12,166 bases of DNA from Rhodospirillales bacterium 47_12_T64 (GCA_002162915.1 MABB01000130.1:1-12166); one strand, 5' to 3'; positions 1-6,595 are shown, counted from the first letter of the stretch. Program-made: numbers and translations. Notes: generated from the letters alone by a model not told the origin.

Positions 1-710
1 TAGCTCTTTCAAGACAGATGGCACTCGGCCGACAAATGTCGATCATTGCCAATAATGTCGCCAATATGAACACTAATGCCTATAAGAACGAAGGCATGAT
101 GTTCGTTGAGCACTTAAATAAAACGAAAACAGGTGAAAACCTTAGTTTTACCCAGGATTTACGTTTAGTACGGAACCTTGCCGAGGGGCAAATGCATACG
201 ACAGATAATCCCCTTGATGTTGCGATCTCAGGCGAAGGCTATTTTGTCGTCGATAACGACGGAGACACCCGATATACCCGTGACGGATCATTCAGGCTTA
301 ACGCGGAAGGCGAACTCGTTACATCCGAGGGACTTCTTGTTATGAGTGACGGCGATGCTGCAATCTCCTTCCCGACCAATGCGACAGACATCTCAATTAC
401 CAGAGATGGCACAATCACATCGAGTGCTGGAACTGCCGGTAAACTAAAAATCGTTACTTTTGAAAATGAACAGCTACTCGTTAAAGAAGCAGGTAGCCTA
501 TTCACACCGGCTGACAACCAAGAGCCAATTGACGAAGCTCCAGGAGAGATTATCCAGGGAGCAATAGAAGGATCCAATGTCCAGGGGATTATTGAGATCA
601 CACGAATGATTGCCTCAACCCGCGGGTATGAAGCCACGGCAAAATTTATCAAGCAAGAACATGAACGACAACTCAAGGCGATACAAAGCCTTGGAAACCT
701 CAGAGCCTAA
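1..710 (+). CDS. flgF: Flagellar basal-body rod protein FlgF (5' partial)
   Basis: FlgF is a proximal rod subunit of the flagellar basal body, exported by the flagellar type III system and placed in the periplasm. The reading frame is open from base 3 and already encodes ALSRQMALGRQ before the first ATG at 18. FlgF proteins normally carry such an ALSRQMAL-type segment a few residues after their start, so the true start lies just upstream of the window and 18 is an internal Met. The rod-family N-terminal motif IIANNVANMNTNAYKNEG follows. The middle holds the GEGYFVV and TRDGSF motifs of the FlgE/F/G fold, and the C-terminus (GAIEGSNVQ, ITRMIASTRGYEA) is the conserved rod helix. About 235 residues are visible. 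flgG starts 12 bases after the stop, so the two are co-transcribed. FlgF rather than FlgG is supported by the N-terminal motif, the lower similarity to canonical FlgG and the gene order. Confidence 0.94.
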   Translation, partial: ALSRQMALGRQMSIIANNVANMNTNAYKNEGMMFVEHLNKTKTGENLSFTQDLRLVRNLAEGQMHTTDNPLDVAISGEGYFVVDNDGDTRYTRDGSFRLNAEGELVTSEGLLVMSDGDAAISFPTNATDISITRDGTITSSAGTAGKLKIVTFENEQLLVKEAGSLFTPADNQEPIDEAPGEIIQGAIEGSNVQGIIEITRMIASTRGYEATAKFIKQEHERQLKAIQSLGNLRA

Positions 711-722
711 GGGAACAGCAAC

Positions 723-1508
723 ATGAGATCTTTAAGCATTGGCGCAACTGGAATGCTGGCCCAACAACTCAACGTTGAGGTTATTTCAAATAACATCGCC
801 AACTTGAACACAACAGGCTATAAACGCCAACGGGCTGAATTCAGTGATCTGCTTTATCAAAACCTTCGCAGGGTCGGGACAAATTCTTCGGATACAGGAA
901 CAATTGTTCCCACAGGCATCCAGCTTGGACTTGGTGTAAAACCAACCGCAACCTATCGCATCACAGAACAGGGCGCGATGCAGATCACCGATAATTCTCT
1001 CGACGTTGCCGTGAACGGGGAAGGCTATTTTAATGTTGAACTTCCAAGCGGCGAGACCGGCTATACACGCGCAGGTGCGTTTCAACTGTCGCCAAATGGG
1101 GACATTGTAACCCCTGATGGTTATACCGTTCAGCCCGGAATTAATATTCCGACAAATGCGGTCTCTGTCTCTATCAATGCTTCAGGCGAAGTGTATGTAA
1201 AGCTTGATGGCCAGATTGCTCCAACGCTTGCAGGGCAGTTTGATCTCGCAACATTCCCAAACGAAGCGGGACTGGAAGCGATTGGAGATAATTACTTCCT
1301 GGAAACGCCAGCATCAGGAACTCCCACAACTGGTTCTGCAAACTCAACCGGGTTTGGTAGTATCCTCCAGGGCGCGCTTGAATCTTCGAACGTCAACGCT
1401 GTTTCAGAAATCACAAACCTTATCACGGCTCAAAGAGCTTACGAGATGAACTCCAAGATCATCACAGCATCCGACGAAATGATGCGCTCCGTGACAAATA
1501 TCAGATAA
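723..1508 (+). CDS. flgG: Flagellar basal-body distal rod protein FlgG
   Basis: FlgG builds the distal rod that crosses the periplasm and passes through the P and L rings. The 261-residue length is the usual family length. The N-terminus MRSLSIGATGMLAQQLNVEV followed by ISNNIANLNTTGYKRQRAEF is the classic FlgG signature. The central GEGYFNVELPSG and YTRAGAFQLSPNG motifs and the C-terminal LQGALESSNVNAVSEI / LITAQRAYEMNSK helix complete the protein. The ATG at 723 is preceded by a short purine-rich stretch (AAGGGAACAGC) at suitable distance. It sits between flgF and flgA, 22 bases before the latter, in a four-gene basal-body operon. Nothing in it is truncated or unusual. Confidence 0.98.
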   Translation: MRSLSIGATGMLAQQLNVEVISNNIANLNTTGYKRQRAEFSDLLYQNLRRVGTNSSDTGTIVPTGIQLGLGVKPTATYRITEQGAMQITDNSLDVAVNGEGYFNVELPSGETGYTRAGAFQLSPNGDIVTPDGYTVQPGINIPTNAVSVSINASGEVYVKLDGQIAPTLAGQFDLATFPNEAGLEAIGDNYFLETPASGTPTTGSANSTGFGSILQGALESSNVNAVSEITNLITAQRAYEMNSKIITASDEMMRSVTNIR

Positions 1509-1530
1509 TCACGCGTTTAGGAGAAAAATA

Positions 1531-2511
1531 ATGCATATATTTAAAGCTCTTCTACTCGCTGCAAGCCTTACTTTTATCGGTCAGGCAAGCAATGCCGAAA
1601 CAGATATAAATTCTGTACCGACGATCGTGAACCTAAACAAAGACATCATTGTTGAAGGTAACATTGTTTATCTAAGTGATATTTTTTCCGGGTTAACTCA
1701 CGAGCATCAAAAACCTATTGCACGCTCTCCCGAACTTGGTCGAGATGTAGAACTCTCCGCCAGATGGTTATGGGCGTTAGCACGGCAGAATGAAGTTGCC
1801 TGGCAACCAAGTTCTCATCTCGACACCACATCCGTCACCCGGGCAAGCCAATCAATTGATGCAACTGATATACGTAACACTGTTGAAGGCGCACTTTTGG
1901 AAAGAGGCCTGACCGATAATAAAAAGATCGAGTTCGATCGCAAAGATCGGGACCTTAAAATTCCTGCCGAAATTGCACCGACACTTCGTGTTGAGAACGT
2001 CAGTTACAGACCCGGCAGAAACCGCTTCACCGCCCAAGTCGTCATTCCTGCGTCGGGAAAACCCTACATCAAGAAAACCATATCAGGCTATCTGATAGAG
2101 ATGGTAAACGTGCCCGTACTGAAAAGTCGTCTTTCAAAAGGTGATCTCATCACGGAACAAGATATTCATTGGATCACAGTCAAAGAATCAAAACTGGCCA
2201 AGAATGCGATTACCGAACTAGACGATCTCATTGGCATGACACCCAAGCACAGTATTAAAGACAAGACAATCGTCAGGACCAGCGACCTGGAAACGCCTAA
2301 AGCCGTGAACAAGAACGGACTTGTCACCATGCTGCTCCATAGTGGATCTCTTGTCCTTAGAACTCAGGGGCGTGCACTTGAAAGTGGAGCGTTGGGTGAA
2401 GTAATCCGTATCGTGAATACACAATCCAATACTATCGTCAATGGAACAGTGACGGGCGCCGGACTGGCCACAGTCGCATTGATCAACAAAACCATCACTG
2501 GTGTTAACTAA
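1531..2511 (+). CDS. flgA: Flagellar P-ring assembly chaperone FlgA
   Basis: FlgA is a periplasmic chaperone that helps FlgI polymerise into the P ring around the rod. The 326-residue product starts with a Sec-type signal peptide (Lys5, hydrophobic residues 6-18, likely cleavage after SNA at about residue 22). The N-terminal half (about 30-150) is poorly conserved. A SAF/ChapFlgA segment follows at about 188-255, with the typical pattern VPVLKSRLSKGDLI and DLIGMTPKHSIKDKTIVRT, and the C-terminal beta domain contains VTMLLHSGSLVLRTQGRALE and GEVIRIVNTQSN. The start is supported by TAGGAGAA seven or so bases upstream of the ATG. The protein is longer than the enterobacterial FlgA (about 220 residues), which is common in alphaproteobacteria. 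It lies directly upstream of flgH with an 11-base gap. Confidence 0.95.
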   Translation: MHIFKALLLAASLTFIGQASNAETDINSVPTIVNLNKDIIVEGNIVYLSDIFSGLTHEHQKPIARSPELGRDVELSARWLWALARQNEVAWQPSSHLDTTSVTRASQSIDATDIRNTVEGALLERGLTDNKKIEFDRKDRDLKIPAEIAPTLRVENVSYRPGRNRFTAQVVIPASGKPYIKKTISGYLIEMVNVPVLKSRLSKGDLITEQDIHWITVKESKLAKNAITELDDLIGMTPKHSIKDKTIVRTSDLETPKAVNKNGLVTMLLHSGSLVLRTQGRALESGALGEVIRIVNTQSNTIVNGTVTGAGLATVALINKTITGVN

Positions 2512-2522
2512 GGAGCTCAGCT

Positions 2523-3275
2523 ATGACATACTTTCTGAAATCCAACTTAAGCAAGTATATGATTGCAGGTGTCCTCGGCTTTTCATTGACCGCTTGTAAT
2601 GCAATTTCCCGAATTTCTGAGATTGGGGAAGCACCCAAGCTGAGCAAGATTGAAAGCCCTGCAGCTCCCCAACCAATCTCGCTGCCCATGCCAGCACCTC
2701 AGATTGCGACAAGAAAACCAAATTCATTATGGCGCCCCGGATCTCGAGCCTTCCTAAAGGACCAAAGGGCAGATGAAATTGGTGACTTGCTGACTGTCGT
2801 CATTCAAATTGACGATAAAGCTGAAGTCTCAAATACAACAGAGAGAACCCGAGCCAATGCAGAAGGCGCAGGTTTGACCAATTTTCTCGGCTATGAGACC
2901 GAACTTGGCGGCATCTTTAATGATAACCTGAATCCAGCAACTCTTATAGATGGCGAAAGCACCAGCGCATCCAAAGGTGTCGGCACCGTGGACAGGAATG
3001 AGACGATCAACTTACGTGTCGCGGCTCTGGTTACCCAGGTCATGCCAAATGGCAATCTTATTATCTCTGGCCGTCAGGAAGTCAGGGTCAACTTTGAAAT
3101 GAGAGAACTTCTTGTATCAGGTATGATCCGTCCGGAAGACATCACCTCAACCAACACGATCAGCTACGACCAGATTGCCGAAGCAAGAATTGCCTATGGT
3201 GGCCGTGGTCAGTTGAGCGACGTACAACAGCCGCGTTACGGTCAACAGTTATACGACATAATCTTCCCGTTCTAA
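2523..3275 (+). CDS. flgH: Flagellar L-ring lipoprotein FlgH
   Basis: FlgH forms the outer-membrane L ring, the bushing through which the rod turns. The 250-residue product has a lipoprotein signal peptide: Lys7 and Lys11, a hydrophobic core at about 12-23 and a lipobox LTAC with the lipidated Cys at residue 25. A Pro-rich linker (about 43-65) follows. The FlgH core then shows SLWRPGSRAFLKDQRADEIGD, DLLTVVIQIDDKAEVSN, NLRVAALVTQVMPNGNLIISG and the conserved end GRGQLSDVQQPRYGQQLYDI. The ATG is preceded by AAGGAG at good spacing. It is the last gene of the flgF-flgG-flgA-flgH group visible here and is followed after 28 bases by a strong hairpin terminator, so transcription should end here. Confidence 0.97.
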   Translation: MTYFLKSNLSKYMIAGVLGFSLTACNAISRISEIGEAPKLSKIESPAAPQPISLPMPAPQIATRKPNSLWRPGSRAFLKDQRADEIGDLLTVVIQIDDKAEVSNTTERTRANAEGAGLTNFLGYETELGGIFNDNLNPATLIDGESTSASKGVGTVDRNETINLRVAALVTQVMPNGNLIISGRQEVRVNFEMRELLVSGMIRPEDITSTNTISYDQIAEARIAYGGRGQLSDVQQPRYGQQLYDIIFPF

Positions 3276-3303
3276 GCTGAAAAGAGTGGAAAACAATAAA
3301 GCC

Positions 3304-3337
3304 AAAAGGGCCAGCTAAGTTATTAGCTGGCCCTTTT
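3304..3337. terminator. Perfect 15-bp hairpin, probable bidirectional terminator
   Basis: AAAAGGGCCAGCTAA (3304-3318) and TTAGCTGGCCCTTTT (3323-3337) are exact reverse complements separated by the four-base loop GTTA. The stem has a GC-rich centre and ends in a T run when read on either strand. It lies between the convergent ends of flgH (+, ending 3275) and the dksA-like gene (-, ending 3386), so it probably terminates both transcripts. Confidence 0.88.
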
Positions 3338-3385
3338 CTATAACCTGTAATCAGTAGTCAAAAAAACAGAGATTACTTACACACC

Positions 3386-3802
3386 TCAATCGTCTCGATG
3401 GACTTTCTCCATGCGCTCATGTTGTTCTTGTGCTTCCAAAGTCATTGTTGCTATTGGACGCGCTTCAAGCCTTTTGATGTTAATTGGATCACCTGTGATC
3501 TCGCAAAATCCATATTCATTTTCATCAATACGGCGTAGAGCTTCATCGATTTTCCCAATTAATTTACGTTCTCGGTCTCGTGTTCTGAGCTCCAGAGCGC
3601 GCTCCGTCTCAGATGAAGCACGATCAGCGAGATCTGGCTCTTGAAGTGTTTCGTTTTGAAGCGTCTGTAACGTTGCAGAAGATTCAGCTAGCAGTTCTTC
3701 CCTCCAGGCCAGAAGTTTTTGTTTAAAAAACTCCTGCATGACTGGATTCATAAACTCTTCGCCTTCTAAAGGACGATAATCGAGCGGAAGAGGTATAGTC
3801 AT
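3386..3802 (-). CDS. dksA: DksA-like RNA polymerase-binding protein with degenerate zinc site
   Basis: DksA binds in the RNA polymerase secondary channel and, with ppGpp, adjusts initiation at stress and growth-regulated promoters. The 138-residue product has the alphaproteobacterial DksA start (LPLDYRPLEGEEFMNP), a coiled coil at about 24-95, and the coiled-coil tip DLADRA with both Asp and the Ala needed for activity (about Asp57, Asp60, Ala62). The C-terminal globular part (YGFCEITGDP ... RLEARPIATMTLEAQEQHE) keeps only one of the four zinc cysteines. The pattern is Cys100, Thr103, Thr121, Ala124, whereas E. coli has four Cys. Single-Cys variants of this kind are known in alphaproteobacteria. 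The ATG at 3802 is preferred because GGGGG lies just upstream, whereas the ATG at 3814 (four extra residues) has no visible ribosome site. It is downstream of fliX on the same strand, with a candidate promoter of its own. Confidence 0.93.
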   Translation of the reverse strand: MTIPLPLDYRPLEGEEFMNPVMQEFFKQKLLAWREELLAESSATLQTLQNETLQEPDLADRASSETERALELRTRDRERKLIGKIDEALRRIDENEYGFCEITGDPINIKRLEARPIATMTLEAQEQHERMEKVHRDD

Positions 3803-3835
3803 GGCAACCCCCATAAATTAGCAATTTCGGCGTGC

Positions 3836-3863
3836 AGTATAGGCGATTTAAGTACAACGACAA
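3836..3863 (-). promoter_or_regulatory. Candidate sigma-70-type promoter for the dksA-like gene
   Basis: Read on the minus strand, TTGTCG (3863-3858) is followed after 16 bases by TATACT (3841-3836). Transcription would start near 3829, about 26 bases before the preferred dksA start codon. The match to -35/-10 consensus is fair and the position is sensible, but no experimental support is possible here. Confidence 0.4.
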
Positions 3864-3875
3864 GTTAGTCCTGAA

Positions 3876-3901
3876 GAATTAATTCAATTCTCTATTAATT
3901 C
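3876..3901. repeat. Palindrome and repeated ATTAATTC motif between fliX and dksA
   Basis: GAATTAATTC (3876-3885) is a perfect 10-bp palindrome, and its ATTAATTC part (3878-3885) recurs exactly at 3894-3901, 16 bases away. The block lies about 45-70 bases upstream of the inferred dksA transcription start. It could be an AT-rich UP element or an operator, or just chance in AT-rich spacer DNA. Confidence 0.4.
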
Positions 3902-3917
3902 TTTAAAAAACAACTCA

Positions 3918-4334
3918 CTAACGCCCCAGTTTCGCTAACTCGACAGCGGCACGCACCTCTACTTCATTCAAAGCTTCAAGGAGTCGTGGATCATCGATTT
4001 GTTCTCTTTGCTTGGCAATCAGCGATTCGATTTTCTCTAGACGCCAAACTGGTATTGTCCCCAAGAGCAGGCCTATTCGTAATTCTTCTAATTCATCAAG
4101 GATATCTTCGGCGTGACGTTTCGCTTTTTGCTTACCCGTTAAGGCATCAGGGACTTCTTGTATTGATAGCAAGCCCCCCAATCCAGCAACAGAGGTTACT
4201 CCTCCAGCGTCCGACGCGGCTTCCCCCGCACCAGTCTCCAAGGCATCACTAAAGCTACCAGAAACCCCACTCGCTTTTTGCTTTGAGCGCGTGCCAGATG
4301 TTGGTTTTACAGAAGAACCCGTTCTTATCTTCAT
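3918..4334 (-). CDS. fliX: Flagellar assembly regulator FliX
   Basis: In Caulobacter, FliX is a trans-acting factor that links completion of early (class II) flagellar structures to activity of the sigma-54 activator FlbD. This 138-residue product has a low-complexity Ser/Gly/Ala-rich N-terminus (about 1-55) and a conserved helical C-terminal half, from LTGKQKAKRHAEDILDELEE through LRIGLLLGTIPVWRLEKIES to ALNEVEVRAAVELAKLGR. That pattern and length are those of the FliX family. The ATG at 4334 is chosen because the ATG 11 bases upstream is out of frame and meets a stop after four codons. The ribosome site is weak (GGA seven bases upstream). The gene is divergent from flgI and 115 bases upstream of the dksA-like gene on the same strand. 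The location beside a sigma-54 flagellar promoter fits the role. Confidence 0.9.
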   Translation of the reverse strand: MKIRTGSSVKPTSGTRSKQKASGVSGSFSDALETGAGEAASDAGGVTSVAGLGGLLSIQEVPDALTGKQKAKRHAEDILDELEELRIGLLLGTIPVWRLEKIESLIAKQREQIDDPRLLEALNEVEVRAAVELAKLGR

Positions 4335-4410
4335 TTTGTGTCCATTTTATTTTCTGTTTTCCCAAAATCGTCAACTGAGTAGCAACTGTTAAAAAAAGTG
4401 ACTATGTCTC

Positions 4411-4423
4411 GGCAAGTTTTACC
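4411..4423. promoter_or_regulatory. GGCAA-N3-TTACC near-palindrome, candidate activator site
   Basis: GGCAA (4411-4415) and TTACC (4419-4423) form an inverted repeat with one mismatch. Its centre is about 133 bases upstream of the inferred sigma-54 start, a normal distance for an enhancer bound by an NtrC-family activator. The GGCAA/TTGCC-type arms recall FlbD (ftr) sites of Caulobacter, but I give that from memory and the match is imperfect. Confidence 0.35.
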
Positions 4424-4451
4424 AAGTCAGCCCATACATTGTTACCCAGCT

Positions 4452-4479
4452 AAGGAACAGAAGTAAAACTATGTTCCTT
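4452..4479. promoter_or_regulatory. Perfect 8-bp inverted repeat upstream of the sigma-54 promoter
   Basis: AAGGAACA (4452-4459) and TGTTCCTT (4472-4479) are exact reverse complements with a 12-base spacer. The centre is about 85 bases upstream of the inferred flgI transcription start, in the zone where sigma-54 activators usually bind. No T run follows and it lies upstream of the promoter, so a terminator is unlikely. Confidence 0.45.
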
Positions 4480-4523
4480 TAAAAATTGGCAGTTCTAAGC
4501 CATTCGTCAAGGCTTATCTATAT

Positions 4524-4539
4524 TGGCACGAAATTCGCA
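4524..4539 (+). promoter_or_regulatory. Sigma-54 (-24/-12) promoter for the flgI operon
   Basis: TGGCAC-N5-TCGCA matches the RpoN consensus TGGCAC-N5-TTGCA at all but one base. The invariant GG (4525-4526) and GC (4537-4538) are separated by exactly ten bases. Transcription should begin at about A4550, giving a leader of about 65 bases to the preferred flgI ATG. Sigma-54 control of mid and late flagellar operons is well known in Caulobacter and other bacteria. Confidence 0.85.
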
Positions 4540-4614
4540 TACCGTATAGAGAACATTTAGTAATGGCCCCGAAAAACACTTTCACTTAGGCCGAACATCA
4601 CAGTGAGTAGTATA

Positions 4615-5757
4615 ATGCGCTTATTCAATTGTCTCAACGTCTTGACCAGAACAGTCGCTCTAATCAGTGCCCTGTTTATGGTTCACGTCGTATCGACAGG
4701 AGAAGCCTCTGCTCAATCGCGCATTAAAGATATCACAAATTTTGAAGGCATAAGAGATAACCTTCTAGTAGGTTACGGATTAGTCGTTGGCCTTAATGGC
4801 ACAGGCGATGACATCGATGACGCCGTATTCACCAGGGAAAGTCTTATTGGTGTACTCCAAAGACTTGGGGTTAATGCACGTGACGACGACCTCGACACAA
4901 AAAACGTCGCCGCTGTTATGATTACCGCTAATCTACCTGCTTTTGCGCGCCAGGGAACACGAATTGACCTGACAGTGTCTGCGATCGGTACAGCAGACAA
5001 TCTTCAGGGCGGAACACTACTTGTTACTCCTCTGATGGGTGCAGATGGTGAAGTATACGCCGTTGGTCAGGGACCTATCGCAATTAACGGCTTCAGCGCC
5101 GCCGGAAATGCAGAGACCATCACCCGTGGCGTCCCCACTGTGGGCCGGATATCAAACGGAGCTATTATCGAGCGCGAAATTGATTTCGATTTAAAAGAGT
5201 TGCAAAGCATCAAAGTCGCTCTGAAAAACCCTGACCTGACAACTGCACGCCGTATCGCACAGGTAATTAACTCCAAACTCGGTGGCAATTCAGCCATCAG
5301 CACAGATCCTTCAACGGTTCAAGTGGATGTTCCAGAACGGTATAAGGGCAACACTGTTGCCATGCTGACCGACATAGAACTCCTTCTGGTAAGCGTCGAT
5401 ACACCGGCCAAAGTCGTTATTGACGAAAAATCCGGTGTGATTGTTATTGGCAATGATGTCCGCATTAGCACTGTCGCTATTGCCCAAGGCAATCTGACAA
5501 TTCGCATCACAGAAACCCCGCAAGTCAGCCAACCTAACGCTTTTTCAAACACAGGTAATACTGAAGTTGTTGATCGGACTGAAATTCAGGTCGAAGACGA
5601 CAGCGACCATCGTCTTGCCGTTCTTCCCTCTGGTGTCACGTTGCAAGAAGTCGTAACTGGCTTAAACGCCCTGGGCGTTGGACCACGCGACATGATTGCA
5701 ATCTTGCAAAGCATAAAGGCAGCTGGCGCACTTCAAGCTGATATCGAGTTACTATAA
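4615..5757 (+). CDS. flgI: Flagellar P-ring protein FlgI
   Basis: FlgI subunits form the periplasmic P ring around the rod in the peptidoglycan layer. The product from the ATG at 4615 is 380 residues, close to the family norm. It has a signal peptide with hydrophobic residues at about 12-27 and likely cleavage after ASA at about 33. The mature protein starts with SRIKDITNFEGIRDNLLVGYG, a hallmark of FlgI, and continues with GLVVGLNGTGDD, GGTLLVTPLMGADGEVYAVGQG and the C-terminal LQEVVTGLNALGVGPRDMIA and AAGALQADIELL. A GTG at 4603 in the same frame would add four residues. The ATG is preferred because it is the stronger codon and has GTGAG at workable spacing, but both are possible. The stop overlaps the next ATG (TAATG), so flgJ is translationally coupled. 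Confidence 0.96.
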   Translation: MRLFNCLNVLTRTVALISALFMVHVVSTGEASAQSRIKDITNFEGIRDNLLVGYGLVVGLNGTGDDIDDAVFTRESLIGVLQRLGVNARDDDLDTKNVAAVMITANLPAFARQGTRIDLTVSAIGTADNLQGGTLLVTPLMGADGEVYAVGQGPIAINGFSAAGNAETITRGVPTVGRISNGAIIEREIDFDLKELQSIKVALKNPDLTTARRIAQVINSKLGGNSAISTDPSTVQVDVPERYKGNTVAMLTDIELLLVSVDTPAKVVIDEKSGVIVIGNDVRISTVAIAQGNLTIRITETPQVSQPNAFSNTGNTEVVDRTEIQVEDDSDHRLAVLPSGVTLQEVVTGLNALGVGPRDMIAILQSIKAAGALQADIELL

Positions 5758-6080
5758 TGATTATAGATACAAACACATACATGGATAGTGCCTTTGGTAA
5801 CTCGATTGCCAATAAGGCTAATGCCCTCGCGAATGTTAATCCTAAAAACGAGGAAGCCGCCATGGCGACAGCAAAAGATTTCGAAGCTGTCTTTATTTCT
5901 CAAATGCTTTCCCCAATTTTCGAAAGCCTCCCGACCGATGGTCCTATGGGTGGCGGCCAAGGCGAGAGAATGTTTCGCTCTCTCATGGTTCAAGAGTACG
6001 GCAAGACCCTCTCTGAATCAGGCGGCATTGGAATTTCAAATGCCGTATATCGCGAAATCATCAAAATGCAGGAGGTTTAA
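5757..6080 (+). CDS. flgJ: Rod-binding protein FlgJ, single-domain (CheL type)
   Basis: This 107-residue protein corresponds to the N-terminal rod-binding/cap domain of FlgJ, which promotes rod polymerisation in the periplasm. The conserved core is AAKDFEAVFISQMLSPIFES-like (here residues about 38-60, ATAKDFEAVFISQMLSPIFE), followed by GGGQGERMFRSLMVQEYGKTL and GGIGISNAVYREI. The C-terminal peptidoglycan hydrolase domain of enterobacterial FlgJ is absent, as is usual in alphaproteobacteria, where the short protein is often called CheL and a separate muramidase is used. The start overlaps the flgI stop by one base, and the stop is followed at once by the next ATG at 6081. It is a complete gene and not a truncated remnant, since the alphaproteobacterial family has this length. 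Confidence 0.92.
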   Translation: MIIDTNTYMDSAFGNSIANKANALANVNPKNEEAAMATAKDFEAVFISQMLSPIFESLPTDGPMGGGQGERMFRSLMVQEYGKTLSESGGIGISNAVYREIIKMQEV

Positions 6081-6551
6081 ATGTCTGTAGCATTAAAAAC
6101 GAAAGAATTTCCTGAAACAACAGTTCACAGCGTAATTGCGACTGTTAAAGGCCTAATTTCAGTAATGAGCCGTGAAATAGACCTTCTTCGAGCCATGCAG
6201 ATTAAGGAAATGAGTGGGTTGCAGGAAGAGAAACTGACCCTTGTGAATGCTTATGAGCAGGGCACCTCTCGACTAAAAAATGACCCCTCTTTCATGCAGC
6301 ATCTAGACCCTCTTCTCAAAAGCGAATTGCGTGATGTTATTCAACAACTCAACTCGACAGTGAAAGAGAACGAAACGGCATTACTCGCCGCAAAAACGAG
6401 CAATGAACGTCTCATGCAGGCGGTTGTCGAAGCAGTACAGCAGCAAAAGAGTAAAAATAGCACCAGCTATTCTCAAACAGGTATCCTGGCTGCTCAATCA
6501 GCTCAATCTACACAAACTGCTACTCCAATGCATTTAAACCAATGCCTTTAG
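6081..6551 (+). CDS. flgN: FlgN-like flagellar export chaperone
   Basis: The 156-residue product is predicted to be mostly helical, with an extended amphipathic region at about 15-130 (VIATVKGLISVMSREIDLLR, LQEEKLTLVNAYEQGTSRLK, ELRDVIQQLNSTVKENETAL) and a Ser/Gln/Thr-rich tail. This is the build of FlgN proteins, cytosolic chaperones that bind the C-termini of FlgK and FlgL before export. The paired Leu/Glu-Lys pattern REIDLLR...LQEEKLTLV matches the FlgN helix 1-2 region. FlgN diverges fast, so position carries weight: it is directly upstream of flgK and flgL, the expected cargo. The ATG follows the flgJ stop with no gap and has GGAGG five bases upstream. An unrelated small flagellar protein of similar helical type cannot be excluded. 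Confidence 0.75.
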   Translation: MSVALKTKEFPETTVHSVIATVKGLISVMSREIDLLRAMQIKEMSGLQEEKLTLVNAYEQGTSRLKNDPSFMQHLDPLLKSELRDVIQQLNSTVKENETALLAAKTSNERLMQAVVEAVQQQKSKNSTSYSQTGILAAQSAQSTQTATPMHLNQCL

Positions 6552-6569
6552 TAACAGCGTGTTACTAAA
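6547..6569. repeat. Perfect 10-bp hairpin at the flgN-flgK junction
   Basis: TTTAGTAACA (6547-6556) and TGTTACTAAA (6560-6569) are exact reverse complements with a three-base GCG loop. The left arm contains the flgN-like stop codon (TAG, 6549-6551). The sequence after the stem is A-rich and not a T run, so a classical terminator is unlikely. An mRNA-processing, stabilising or binding site is possible. Confidence 0.6.
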
Positions 6570-6595
6570 AATTTAAACGCTGAATTGAGGACATC

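Larger units (their letters stand above)
4335..4614. promoter_or_regulatory. Divergent control region between fliX and flgI
   Basis: This 280-base non-coding stretch holds the start signals for fliX (leftward) and flgI (rightward). It contains the sigma-54 promoter at 4524-4539, an 8-bp inverted repeat at 4452-4479 and a GGCAA-N3-TTACC element at 4411-4423. A weak -35-like TTGACG for fliX lies on the minus strand at 4374-4369, with only poor -10 matches (AATAAA or TAAAAT) at usable spacing. The leftward promoter is therefore not defined with confidence. Confidence 0.65.

Noticed and set aside
239..676. 145-codon open frame on the minus strand inside flgF
   Set aside because: It lies fully antisense to a clear FlgF reading frame, shows no recognisable domain and has low-complexity Ser/Ile/Pro-rich content typical of a shadow frame.
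4603..4614. GTG start for flgI at 4603
   Set aside because: It is possible, but the ATG at 4615 is a stronger start codon, leaves a complete signal peptide and has a usable purine stretch upstream.
5788..6090. 100-codon frame overlapping flgJ on the same strand
   Set aside because: FlgJ in the other frame has clear family motifs, and the overlapping frame has none and no ribosome site.
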